64,000 nucleotides of DNA, taken from Massilia sp. 9096 (GTDB lineage: Bacteria > Pseudomonadota > Gammaproteobacteria > Burkholderiales > Burkholderiaceae_D). This document shows positions 55,664 through 64,000 of this stretch, piece by piece. Both the position numbers and the translations under genes were made by a program. The notes under the pieces were generated by a model, which did no database searches, was not told where the DNA came from, and saw only the letters and a list, made by a program, of their open reading frames with translations. The DNA is taken from assembly GCF_000745265.1 (NCBI RefSeq), contig NZ_JQNN01000001.1:5490449-5554448 (forward strand), read 5' to 3'. The first letter of the stretch is position 1, and each line of letters opens with the position of its first letter.

Positions 55664-56602
55664 ATGTTTGCTTATATCCTGCGGCGCCTGTGGCAGATGT
55701 TGCCCACCATGGCGGGCGTCGTCGTGCTGGTGTTCCTGCTGTTTAACTGGGTGGGCGGCGATCCGTCCTACCTGTTGGCGGGCAAGATGGCGGATGCGCA
55801 CGCGATCGCCAGCATCCGCGCCCAGCTCGGGCTGGACCAGCCGTGGTACGTCCAGCTCGGTATTTTCGTGAAGCAGATCGTCACCTTCGATTTCGGCAAC
55901 GCCTGGAGCACGGGCGAGCCGGTGTCGCACATCCTGACCAGCCGCCTGGGGCCCTCGCTGACGGTGCTGGTCCCGCTGACCGTGCTCGAAACCTTGGTCG
56001 GCATCGCGCTGGCGCTGGCCGTGGCCTTCATGCGCGGCTCGCTGACCGACCGAATCGTGATGATCGCCTGCACGGTCGGCATGTCGATCTCGATCCTGGT
56101 CTACATCATCGTGTTCCAGTATGGCCTGGCCTACAAACTCGGCCTGTTTCCGGTGCAGGGCTGGGGCGAGGGCTTCTGGGAAAACCTGCTGCGCTACGCG
56201 ACGCTGCCGATCCTGATCGGCCTGGCCGTGTCGCTGGCGCCGACGCTGCGCCTGTTCCGCAGTTTCGTGCTGGACGAGGTCGGCCAGGATTACGTGCGCA
56301 CCGCGCGCGCGAAGGGCTTGCCGGAGCGGCGCATCGTCTGGGTGCACGTGCTGCGCAACGCGGCGATCCCGATCATCACCTACGTCATGGCCAACCTCCC
56401 GGCGCTGCTGATCGGCGCCTTTTTGCTCGAGCGCTTCTTCGGCATCCCAGGCATCGGGCGCGAAGTCATCCTGGCGGTCGAGCGCAGCGATTTCCCGGTC
56501 ATCAAGGCGATCACGGTGTACGTCGCGGCCGCCACGATGGTGTTCAATTTGCTGGCCGACCTGATGTACCAGGCGGTCGATCCGCGCGTGAAGCTGGCAT
56601 GA
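55664..56602 (+). CDS. peptide-type ABC transporter permease (DppB/YejB-like)
   Basis: A 312-aa inner-membrane permease with six hydrophobic segments. The N-terminus (MFAYILRRLWQMLPTMAGVV) is typical of the OppB/DppB group, and the cytoplasmic EAA loop reads DYVRTARAKGLPERRI, contacting the ATPase. Its stop overlaps the next permease's start (ATGA). It is the first gene of a permease-permease-ATPase operon for di/oligopeptides or a related solute. No periplasmic binding protein is next to it in the window, so that gene must lie elsewhere. Confidence 0.93.
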   Translation: MFAYILRRLWQMLPTMAGVVVLVFLLFNWVGGDPSYLLAGKMADAHAIASIRAQLGLDQPWYVQLGIFVKQIVTFDFGNAWSTGEPVSHILTSRLGPSLTVLVPLTVLETLVGIALALAVAFMRGSLTDRIVMIACTVGMSISILVYIIVFQYGLAYKLGLFPVQGWGEGFWENLLRYATLPILIGLAVSLAPTLRLFRSFVLDEVGQDYVRTARAKGLPERRIVWVHVLRNAAIPIITYVMANLPALLIGAFLLERFFGIPGIGREVILAVERSDFPVIKAITVYVAAATMVFNLLADLMYQAVDPRVKLA

Positions 56603-57645
56603 CGGACCGGACGATGGGTACCGACAGCGCGACCGCATTCCCGATGCAGGCCTCGCCCGGCCTGTGGACGCTGGCCTGGCGGCGCCTGCGCGCCGACCGC
56701 GTGGCGATGGCTTCGCTGGCCGTGGTGCTGCTGTTCCTGCTGTCGGTCGTGTTGTCGGCGACTGGGCTGGTCGCGGCCGACTGGGAAGACGAGGTCGCCG
56801 TCAACTACGCGCCGCCGAGCTTCATCGGCCCCGACCCGGCGCTGGCCGCGCTGGCACAGCCGCAACGGCCGGCCCCGCCGAACGCCTTCGATCCGCTGGC
56901 CGGCGACATCGCCGTGCTCAAGGCGCAATTGGCGCGAGAGGGGCGCGCGGTGCAAAAGCCCAAACGCACCACGCTGCCGTTCGGCGCCGACAAATGGGGC
57001 CACGACGTCATCAAGAAAACCATCAAGGGCGGCCAGACCTCGATCGTGGTCGGCCTGGTCGCGGCCTTCGTGGCGGTGGCGCTGGGCACCTTGTTCGGGG
57101 CGCTGTCCGGCTTTTACGGCGGGGTGGTCGACGATGCCTTCAACTGGTTCTACAGCGTGTTCACGTCGATCCCGTCGATCCTGATGATCCTGGCGGTGGC
57201 GGCGGTGCTGCAGACCCGGGGCGTGGCGAGCATCGTCCTGATCCTGGGCCTGACCGGCTGGACCGGACCGTACCGCCTGATCCGCGCCGAGTACATCAAG
57301 CACAAGGCGCGCGAATACGTGATGGCCGCCGACGCCATCGGCGCCTCGGACTGGCGCAAGATGTTCAGCCATATCCTGCCCAACGTCTCGCACGTGGCGC
57401 TGGTGCAGATGTCGATCCTGGTGGTCGGCTTCATCAAGGCCGAGGTGATCCTGTCGTTCCTCGGCTTTGGCGTGCCGGTCGGGACCGTCTCGTGGGGCAG
57501 CATGCTCAACGAGGCGCAGAACGAACTCATCCTCGGCAAGTGGTGGCAATTGACGGCCGCCGCCACTGCGATGGCGCTGCTGGTGACGGCCTTTTCCTTG
57601 TTTGCCGATGCACTGCGCGATGCGCTCGATCCCAAGTTGAAGTGA
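56599..57645 (+). CDS. peptide-type ABC transporter permease (DppC/YejE-like)
   Basis: A 348-aa second permease. The first membrane helix is near residues 38-58 (MASLAVVLLFLLSVVLSATG). A periplasmic insert of about 80 residues (TLPFGADKWGHDVIKK at its end) is typical of YejE-like proteins and longer than in DppC. The EAA loop is EYVMAADAIGASDWRKM. It begins inside the upstream gene's stop and ends seven bases before the ATPase. A reverse-complemented, frameshifted copy lies at 62904-63950. Confidence 0.93.
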   Translation: MTDRTMGTDSATAFPMQASPGLWTLAWRRLRADRVAMASLAVVLLFLLSVVLSATGLVAADWEDEVAVNYAPPSFIGPDPALAALAQPQRPAPPNAFDPLAGDIAVLKAQLAREGRAVQKPKRTTLPFGADKWGHDVIKKTIKGGQTSIVVGLVAAFVAVALGTLFGALSGFYGGVVDDAFNWFYSVFTSIPSILMILAVAAVLQTRGVASIVLILGLTGWTGPYRLIRAEYIKHKAREYVMAADAIGASDWRKMFSHILPNVSHVALVQMSILVVGFIKAEVILSFLGFGVPVGTVSWGSMLNEAQNELILGKWWQLTAAATAMALLVTAFSLFADALRDALDPKLK

Positions 57646-57652
57646 AAGCCGC

Positions 57653-59362
57653 ATGAGCCAATCGACGATCCACGAGACGAATTTGCTAGAGGTGCGCGAC
57701 CTGCGCATCTCGTTCAGGACCGACAAGAAAAACAAGGTCGAAGCGGTCAAGGGTATCTCCTTCCGCGTCCCGGCGGACAGCACGGTGGCGCTGGTGGGCG
57801 AATCGGGCAGCGGCAAGTCGGTCAGCTCGCTGGCCGTGATGGGCCTGCTCCCTGCTGAGACCACGATCATCGAGCCGGGTTCCTCGATCCGCTTCGAAGG
57901 GCGCGAGCTGCTTGCGTTGTCCCAAAAAGAGCGCCGGAACATCTGCGGCAAGGACGTCTCGATGATCTTCCAGGAACCGATGTCCTCGCTGAACCCGGTG
58001 TTCACGGTCGGTTTCCAGATCGGCGAAGTCCTGCGCCTGCACATGGGCATGGGCAAGCGCGAGGCGCGCGCGCGCACGCTGGCGCTGCTCGAGGAAGTCG
58101 GCATCCCCGACCCGGCCGCCAAGATCGACGCCTACCCGAGCCAGATGTCGGGCGGCCAGCAGCAGCGCGTGATGATCGCGATGGCGATCGCCTGCGAGCC
58201 CAAGCTCCTGATCGCCGACGAGCCCACCACCGCGCTCGACGTCACGATCCAGAAGCAGATCGTCGAGCTGATCGCGAAGCTGCAGCAGCGCCGGCGCATG
58301 GCGGTGCTGTTCATCACCCACGACCTCGGCCTGGTCGGCGAGATCGCCGACCGCGTGATCGTGATGCGCCACGGCGAAGTGCGCGAAGAGGGCTCGGCAA
58401 GCCAGGTGCTGCACGCGCCCGAGGACCCCTACACGCGCGCGCTGCTGGCCTGCCGCCCGACCCTGGACGCGCGGCCGCTGCGCCTGCCCACCATCGCCGA
58501 CTTCCTCGGCCAAGGCGGCCCGGCCCAGGCGCGCGCGGACGCGCAGACGCAGCGCGTGCGGGGATACGCGCCCGGCGATGACAACGTGCTGGTCGTGAAG
58601 GGACTGTCGAAAAGCTTCTGGCTGCGCGAAGGCTGGTTCGGCAAGCGCGAGTTCCAGGCGGTGAAGGACGTTTCGTTCACGCTCGCGCGCGGCAAGACGC
58701 TGGGCGTGGTCGGCGAATCCGGCTCGGGCAAGACCACGGTCGGCCTGAGCCTGCTGCGCCTGCACCGCGCCAGCGGCGGCAGCGCGCTGTTCGACGGACG
58801 CGACCTGTTCGCCATGAGCGAGCGCGAGTTCCAGCCGTACAAACGGCGCATCCAGATCGTGTTCCAGAATCCGTACGCCTCGCTCAATCCGCGCTTCACG
58901 GTCGGCCAGATCCTGCTCGAGCCGATGCGCATCCACCGGATCGGCGCCAGCGACGCCGGGCGCATCGAGCATGCACAGTATCTGTTGCAGCGCGTCGGCC
59001 TGCCGGCCCAGGCCATCGGACGCTACCCGCACGAGTTTTCCGGCGGCCAGCGCCAGCGCATCGCGATCGCGCGCTGCCTGACCATGAAACCGGAGATCCT
59101 GGTGTGCGACGAATCGGTGTCGGCGCTGGACGTCTCGGTGCAGGCCCAGGTGCTGAACCTGCTGCAGGACCTGCAGGACGAGTACAAGATGAGCTACATC
59201 TTCATCTCGCACGACCTGTCGGTGGTGAAGTACATCTCGGACCGGGTGATGGTGATGCACCACGGCAGCGTGGTCGAGATGGCGGATTCGGACGAGCTGT
59301 ACCGCAACCCCCGCCATCCCTACACGCAGGCGCTGCTGGCGGCGATTCCGCGCGCCGCTTGA
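57653..59362 (+). CDS. ABC transporter with two fused ATPase domains (YejF-like)
   Basis: A 569-aa fusion of the two nucleotide-binding subunits. Domain 1 has Walker A GESGSGKS near residue 48, signature MSGGQQQR near 165 and Walker [13 protein letters not shown]. Domain 2 has Walker A GESGSGKT near 362, signature FSGGQRQR near 463 and [12 protein letters not shown]. The second domain ends with the [15 protein letters not shown] tail of the oligopeptide group. In most Dpp/Opp systems the two domains are separate proteins, whereas YejF-type systems fuse them. It closes the operon; a frameshifted inverted copy is at 61192-62896. Confidence 0.94.
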   Translation: MSQSTIHETNLLEVRDLRISFRTDKKNKVEAVKGISFRVPADSTVALVGESGSGKSVSSLAVMGLLPAETTIIEPGSSIRFEGRELLALSQKERRNICGKDVSMIFQEPMSSLNPVFTVGFQIGEVLRLHMGMGKREARARTLALLEEVGIPDPAAKIDAYPSQMSGGQQQRVMIAMAIACEPKLLIADEPTTALDVTIQKQIVELIAKLQQRRRMAVLFITHDLGLVGEIADRVIVMRHGEVREEGSASQVLHAPEDPYTRALLACRPTLDARPLRLPTIADFLGQGGPAQARADAQTQRVRGYAPGDDNVLVVKGLSKSFWLREGWFGKREFQAVKDVSFTLARGKTLGVVGESGSGKTTVGLSLLRLHRASGGSALFDGRDLFAMSEREFQPYKRRIQIVFQNPYASLNPRFTVGQILLEPMRIHRIGASDAGRIEHAQYLLQRVGLPAQAIGRYPHEFSGGQRQRIAIARCLTMKPEILVCDESVSALDVSVQAQVLNLLQDLQDEYKMSYIFISHDLSVVKYISDRVMVMHHGSVVEMADSDELYRNPRHPYTQALLAAIPRAA

Positions 59363-59451
59363 GCCGGGCTCGAATTTTCCACAGGCAAGCTGGCGCTGCC
59401 GTTCCACGGCGCGTGCAAACATGAGCTTCCATCGAAAACAAAGGAAGCAGA

Positions 59452-60298
59452 ATGAAGCATAGCCAGCCGCCGCGCCGGGATTTCCTGCGTTACATGGGAA
59501 CCCTGGCCCTGTCCGCGCCCGCCGTCGCGGCCGCGAACGACCAGGACAAGGTAACGTTCCCGCCGATCTACGACAAGAGCGAGAAACCCGAGCAGACCGA
59601 ACCGCCGGCCGACCCGTGGAACGAGCGCGTCGGTGTCGCCATCGTCGGCCTGGGCCGCATCTCCGTCAACGAGATGCTGCCGGCCTTCGCCCAGAGCAAG
59701 CACGCCAAGCCGGTCGCGCTGGTCACCGGCGACCGCGCCAAGGGCCTCAAGATCGCGCACCAGTACAACATTCCAGAAGCCAACGTGCTGGATTACCGCG
59801 ACTTCGAAAAGCTGGCGCAGATTCCCGATGTGCAGGCGGTCTACATCGCGCTGCCCAACGGCATGCACGCCGAGTACACGACCCGCGCCGCGCGCGCCGG
59901 CAAGCACGTGCTGTGCGAAAAGCCGATGGCCAACAGCGTGGCCGAGTGCCAGCAGATGATCGACGCCTGCAAGAAGGCCGGCAAGAAGCTGATGATCGCC
60001 TACCGCAGCCAGTACGAGCCGATGGACCGCGCGCTGGCCAAGATGGTGCGCGAGAAGAAACTGGGCGCGCTCAAGGAATTCAGCTCGGTCAATTCGCAGG
60101 ACATGGGCGACCCGCAGCACTGGCGCCTGAACGCAAGCTGCCGGCGGCGGGGCGCTGCCGGACGTCGGCCTGTACTGCCTGAACGCCGCGCGCTTCCTCA
60201 GCGGCGAGGAACCGAGCGAAGTCATCGGTAATACCTGGTCGACCCCGGGCGATCCGCGTTTCCGCGAAGTCGAGGAATCGTGCCAGTTCATCCTCGCC
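59452..60298 (+). pseudogene. Tat-exported Gfo/Idh/MocA oxidoreductase, frameshifted and truncated
   Basis: A twin-arginine signal (PPRRDFLRYMGTLALSAPAVA) leads into a Rossmann domain (VGVAIVGLGRISVNEMLPAF) and the family motif HVLCEKPMA near residue 160, then the KKLMIAYRSQYEP segment. The frame holds to about residue 222 (60130). There two bases appear missing, since the other arm carries CTGAAACGCAAGCTGG where this arm has CTGAACGCAAGCTG. Past the shift the true product continues in another frame (LPDVGLYCLNAARFLSGEEP) to about 60298. The rest of the gene (some 150 codons) is absent because the sequence folds back. Likely an intact glucose-fructose oxidoreductase-like enzyme in the real genome. 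Confidence 0.7.
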
Positions 60299-60404
60299 TC
60301 CGCGCTCATCCACCGCACCGCCGCGCCTCCTCCCACCCCTCGCCCGCCCCCACCGCGCCTCGCAGCACCACCGCTCTCTCACGCCGCCCCAGCCAGCCGC
60401 CCCG
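60299..60404. other. C-rich low-complexity junction between inverted arms
   Basis: About 105 bp composed largely of CCGCC, CCACC and CTC runs, unlike any coding or intergenic sequence elsewhere in the window. It sits exactly at the turn-around of the inverted repeat and looks like low-quality read sequence. Confidence 0.75.
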
Positions 60405-60420
60405 CCGCCGCCGCCAGCTT

Positions 60421-61102
60421 GCGTTTCAGGCGCCAGTGCTGCGGGTCGCCCATGTCCTGCGAATTGACCGAGCTGAATTCCTTGAGCGCGCCAGTTTCTT
60501 CTCGCGCACCATCTTGGCCAGCGCGCGGTCCATCGGCTCGTACTGGCTGCGGTAGGCGATCATCAGCTTCTTGCCGCCTTCTTGCAGGCGTCGATCATCT
60601 GCTGGCACTCGGCCACGCTGTTGGCCATCGGCTTTTCGCACAGCACGTGCTTGCCGGCGCGCGCGGCGCGGGTCGTGTACTCGGCGTGCATGCCGTTGGG
60701 CAGCGCGATGTAGACCGCCTGCACATCGGGAATCTGCGCCAGCTTTTCGAAGTCGCGGTAATCCAGCACGTTGGCTTCTGGAATGTTGTACTGGTGCGCG
60801 ATCTTGAGGCCCTTGGCGCGGTCGCCGGTGACCAGCGCGACCGGCTTGGCGTGCTTGCTCTGGGCGAAGGCCGGCAGCATCTCGTTGACGGAGATGCGGC
60901 CCAGGCCGACGATGGCGACACCGACGCGCTCGTTCCACGGGTCGGCCGGCGGTTCGGTCTGCTCGGGTTTCTCGCTCTTGTCGTAGATCGGCGGGAACGT
61001 TACCTTGTCCTGGTCGTTCGCGGCCGCGACGGCGGGCGCGGACAGGGCCAGGGTTCCCATGTAACGCAGGAAATCCCGGCGCGGCGGCTGGCTATGCTTC
61101 AT
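60421..61102 (-). pseudogene. inverted partial copy of the Gfo/Idh/MocA gene
   Basis: Starts at 61102 with the same Tat signal as the left copy. The frame breaks near 60576 (missing G) and 60492 (missing C), and the copy ends in the low-complexity junction. Not an independent gene. Confidence 0.85.
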
Positions 61103-61191
61103 TCTGCTTCCTTTGTTTTCGATGGAAGCTCATGTTTGCACGCGCCGTGGAACGGCAGCGCCAGCTTGCCTGTGGAAAATTCGAGCCCGGC

Positions 61192-62896
61192 TCAAGCGGC
61201 GCGCGGAATCGCCGCCAGCAGCGCCTGCGTGTAGGGATGGCGGGGGTTGCGGTACAGCTCGTCCGAATCCGCCATCTCGACCACGCTGCCGTGGTGCATC
61301 ACCATCACCCGGTCCGAGATGTACTTCACCACCGACAGGTCGTGCGAGATGAAGATGTAGCTCATCTTGTACTCGTCCTGCAGGTCCTGCAGCAGGTTCA
61401 GCACCTGGGCCTGCACCGAGACGTCCAGCGCCGACACCGATTCGTCGCACACCAGGATCTCCGGTTTCATGGTCAGGCAGCGCGCGATCGCGATGCGCTG
61501 GCGCTGGCCGCCGGAAAACTCGTGCGGGTAGCGTCCGATGGCCTGGGCCGGCAGGCCGACGCGCTGCAACAGATACTGTGCATGCTCGATGCGCCCGGCG
61601 TCGCTGGCGCCGATCCGGTGGATGCGCATCGGCTCGAGCAGGATCTGGCCGACCGTGAAGCGCGGATTGAGCGAGGCGTACGGATTCTGGAACACGATCT
61701 GGATGCGCCGTTTGTACGGCTGGACTCGCGCTCGCTCATGGCGAACAGGTCGCGTCCGTCGAACAGCGCGCTGCCGCCGCTGGCGCGGTGCAGGCGCAGC
61801 AGGCTCAGGCCGACCGTGGTCTTGCCCGAGCCGGATTCGCCGACCACGCCCAGCGTCTTGCCGCGCGCGAGCGTGAACGAAACGTCCTTCACCGCCTGGA
61901 ACTCGCGCTTGCCGAACCAGCCTTCGCGCAGCCAGAAGCTTTTCGACAGTCCCTTCACGACCAGCACGTTGTCATCGCCGGGCGCGTATCCCCGCACGCG
62001 CTGCGTCTGCGCGTCCGCGCGCGCCTGGGCCGGGCCGCCTTGGCCGAGGAAGTCGGCGATGGTGGGCAGGCGCAGCGGCCGCGCGTCCAGGGTCGGGCGG
62101 CAGGCCAGCAGCGCGCGCGTGTAGGGGTCCTCGGGCGCGTGCAGCACCTGGCTTGCCGAGCCCTCTTCGCGCACTTCGCCGTGGCGCATCACGATCACGC
62201 GGTCGGCGATCTCGCCGACCAGGCCGAGGTCGTGGGTGATGAACAGCACCGCCATGCGCCGGCGCTGCTGCAGCTTCGCGATCAGCTCGACGATCTGCTT
62301 CTGGATCGTGACGTCGAGCGCGGTGGTGGGCTCGTCGGCGATCAGGAGCTTGGGCTCGCAGGCGATCGCCATCGCGATCATCACGCGCTGCTGCTGGCCG
62401 CCCGACATCTGGCTCGGGTAGGCGTCGATCTTGCGGCCGGGTCGGGGATGCCGACTTCCTCGAGCAGCGCCAGCGTGCGCGCGCGCGCCTCGCGCTTGCC
62501 CATGCCCATGTGCAGGCGCAGGACTTCGCCGATCTGGAAACCGACCGTGAACACCGGGTTCAGCGAGGACATCGGTTCCTGGAAGATCATCGAGACGTCC
62601 TTGCCGCAGATGTTCCGGCGCTCTTTTTGGGACAACGCAAGCAGCTCGCGCCTTCGAAGCGGATCGAGGAACCCGGCTCGATGATCGTGGTCTCAGCAGG
62701 GAGCAGGCCCATCACGGCCAGCGAGCTGACCGACTTGCCGCTGCCCGATTCGCCACCAGCGCCACCGTGCTGTCCGCCGGGACGCGGAGGAGATACCCTT
62801 GACCGCTTCGACCTTGTTTTTCTTGTCGGTCCTGAACGAGATGCGCAGGTCGCGCACCTCTAGCAAATTCGTCTCGTGGATCGTCGATTGGCTCAT
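61192..62896 (-). pseudogene. inverted frameshifted copy of the dual ATPase gene
   Basis: Runs from the ATG at 62896 to the stop at 61192. It is split by five single-base losses near 62787, 62752, 62651, 62433 and 61724, leaving only fragments in frame. Same gene as 57653-59362. Confidence 0.88.
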
Positions 62897-62903
62897 GCGG
62901 CTT

Positions 62904-63950
62904 TCACTTCAACTTGGGATCGAGCGCATCGGCGCAGTGCATCGGCAAAACAAGGAAAAGGCCGTCACCAGCAGCGCCATCGCAGTGGCGGCGGCGTCAA
63001 TTGCCACCACTTGCCGAGGATGAGTTCGTTCTGCGCCTCGTTGAGCATGCTGCCCCACGAGACGGTCCCGACCGGCACGCCAAAGCCGAGGAACGACAGG
63101 ATCACCTCGGCCTTGATGAAGCCGACCACCAGGATCGACATCTGCACCAGCGCCACGTGCGAGACGTTGGGCAGGATATGGCTGAACATCTTGCGCCAGT
63201 CCGAGGCGCCGATGGCGTCGGCGGCCATCACGTATTCGCGCGCCTTGTGCTTGATGTACTCGGCGCGGATCAGGCGGTACGGTCCGGTCCAGCCGGTCAG
63301 GCCCAGGATCAGGACGATGCTCGCCACGCCCGGGTCTGCAGCACCGCCGCCACCGCCAGGATCATCAGGATCGACGGGATCGACGTGAACACGCTGTAGA
63401 ACCAGTTGAAGGCATCGTCGACCACCCCGCCGTAAAAGCCGGACAGCGCCCCGAACAAGGTGCCCAGCGCCACCGCCACGAAGGCCGCGACCAGGCCGAC
63501 CACGATCGAGGTCTGGCCGCCCTTGATGGTTTTCTTGATGACGTCGTGGCCCCATTTGTCGGCGCCGAACGGCAGCGTGGTGCGTTTGGGCTTTTGCACC
63601 GCGCGCCCCTCTCGCGCCAATTGCGCCTTGAGCACGGCGATGTCGCCGGCCAGCGGATCGAAGGCGTTCGGCGGGGCCGGCCGTTGCGGCTGTGCCAGCG
63701 CGGCCAGCGCCGGGTCGGGGCCGATGAAGCTCGGCGGCGCGTAGTTGACGGCGACCTCGTCTTCCCAGTCGGCCGCGACCAGCCCAGTCGCCGACAACAC
63801 GACCGACAGCAGGAACAGCAGCACCACGGCCAGCGAAGCCATCGCCACGCGGTCGGCGCGCAGGCGCCGCCAGGCCAGCGTCCACAGGCCGGGCGAGGCC
63901 TGCATCGGGAATGCGGTCGCGCTGTCGGTACCCATCGTCCGGTCCGTCAT
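62904..63950 (-). pseudogene. inverted frameshifted copy of the DppC/YejE-like permease
   Basis: Starts at 63950 and ends near 62904. The frame is broken near 63330 (missing C), 62996 (missing C) and by two extra bases near 62948 and 62931. Same gene as 56599-57645. Confidence 0.88.
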
Positions 63951-64000
63951 GCCAGCTTCACGCGCGGATCGACCGCCTGGTACATCAGGTCGGCCAGCAA
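63947..64000 (-). pseudogene. 3' end of the inverted DppB/YejB-like permease copy
   Basis: The last 17 codons and stop of the permease at 55664-56602, in reverse complement, cut by the window edge. It keeps the four-base overlap with the downstream copy's ATG. Confidence 0.85.

Larger units (their letters stand above)
56549..60145. repeat. left arm of a 3.6-kb inverted repeat
   Basis: Matches 60405-64000 in reverse complement along its whole length. Reading frames of the ABC operon are intact in this arm, so it is taken as the true sequence. The match continues to the window end, so the repeat may be longer. Confidence 0.95.
60405..64000. repeat. right arm of the inverted repeat (probable assembly artefact)
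   Basis: Reverse complement of the left arm. By eye I count about eleven single-base differences, all insertions or deletions, mostly in runs of two or three identical bases. Missing bases lie near 60492, 60576, 61724, 62433, 62651, 62752, 62787, 62996 and 63330; extra bases near 62931 and 62948. No substitution was noticed. Confidence 0.9.

Noticed and set aside
60421-63950. Second copy of the ABC importer and oxidoreductase as a real duplication
   Set aside because: Indel-only divergence concentrated in homopolymers, loss of every reading frame and a junk turn-around sequence point to an artefact.

Overview
The window looks like a chromosomal stretch of a high-GC betaproteobacterium of the Oxalobacteraceae (Massilia/Duganella/Janthinobacterium-like). 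I infer this from protein style, codon use, the yhdP-nitrilase-tldD block and the many large TonB-dependent receptors. No plasmid, phage, IS, CRISPR, rRNA or tRNA gene was recognised.

Layout. (1) 98-5740 is a nitrogen-control block: a rhodanese gene divergent from glnA, which has a sigma-54 promoter and NtrC boxes, then a small secreted DUF4124 protein, ntrB and ntrC. A 26-bp tandem array of covarying hairpins follows ntrC. (2) 6089-7054 is corA. (3) 7278-54077 holds eight large (about 915-975 aa) TonB-dependent outer-membrane receptors, most with their own terminator. They are interleaved with housekeeping and accessory genes: an exported acetamidase/formamidase, a marR-MFS efflux operon, an EamA exporter, an FAD oxidoreductase, rsmE, tkt, gapA, map, glnE, yhdP, a nitrilase and tldD. 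Two receptor pairs (TBDR3/4 and TBDR6/7) are tandem paralogues. (4) 54347-55574 is aroG (DAHP synthase), preceded by a 22-codon leader peptide rich in Phe, Tyr and Trp and by an intrinsic terminator. This is a transcription attenuator for aromatic amino-acid synthesis and the strongest regulatory find here. (5) 55664-59362 is a peptide-type ABC importer (two permeases and a double ATPase), followed by a Tat-exported Gfo/Idh/MocA oxidoreductase.

From about 60405 to the window end the sequence is the reverse complement of 56549-60145, separated by about 100 bp of C-rich low-complexity sequence. The second arm differs by about eleven single-base indels, nearly all in short homopolymers, which break every reading frame. 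This looks like a fold-back read or contig-end assembly artefact rather than biology, so genes in that arm should not be counted.

How the genes work together: glnA, ntrBC and glnE form the core of nitrogen-status control (PII and GlnD are not in the window). A perfect NtrC-type box also lies upstream of one receptor (TBDR3), hinting that nutrient scavenging may be tied to nitrogen status. The receptors, ABC importer, exported amidase and Tat oxidoreductase suggest a scavenger of polymeric or oligomeric organic matter.
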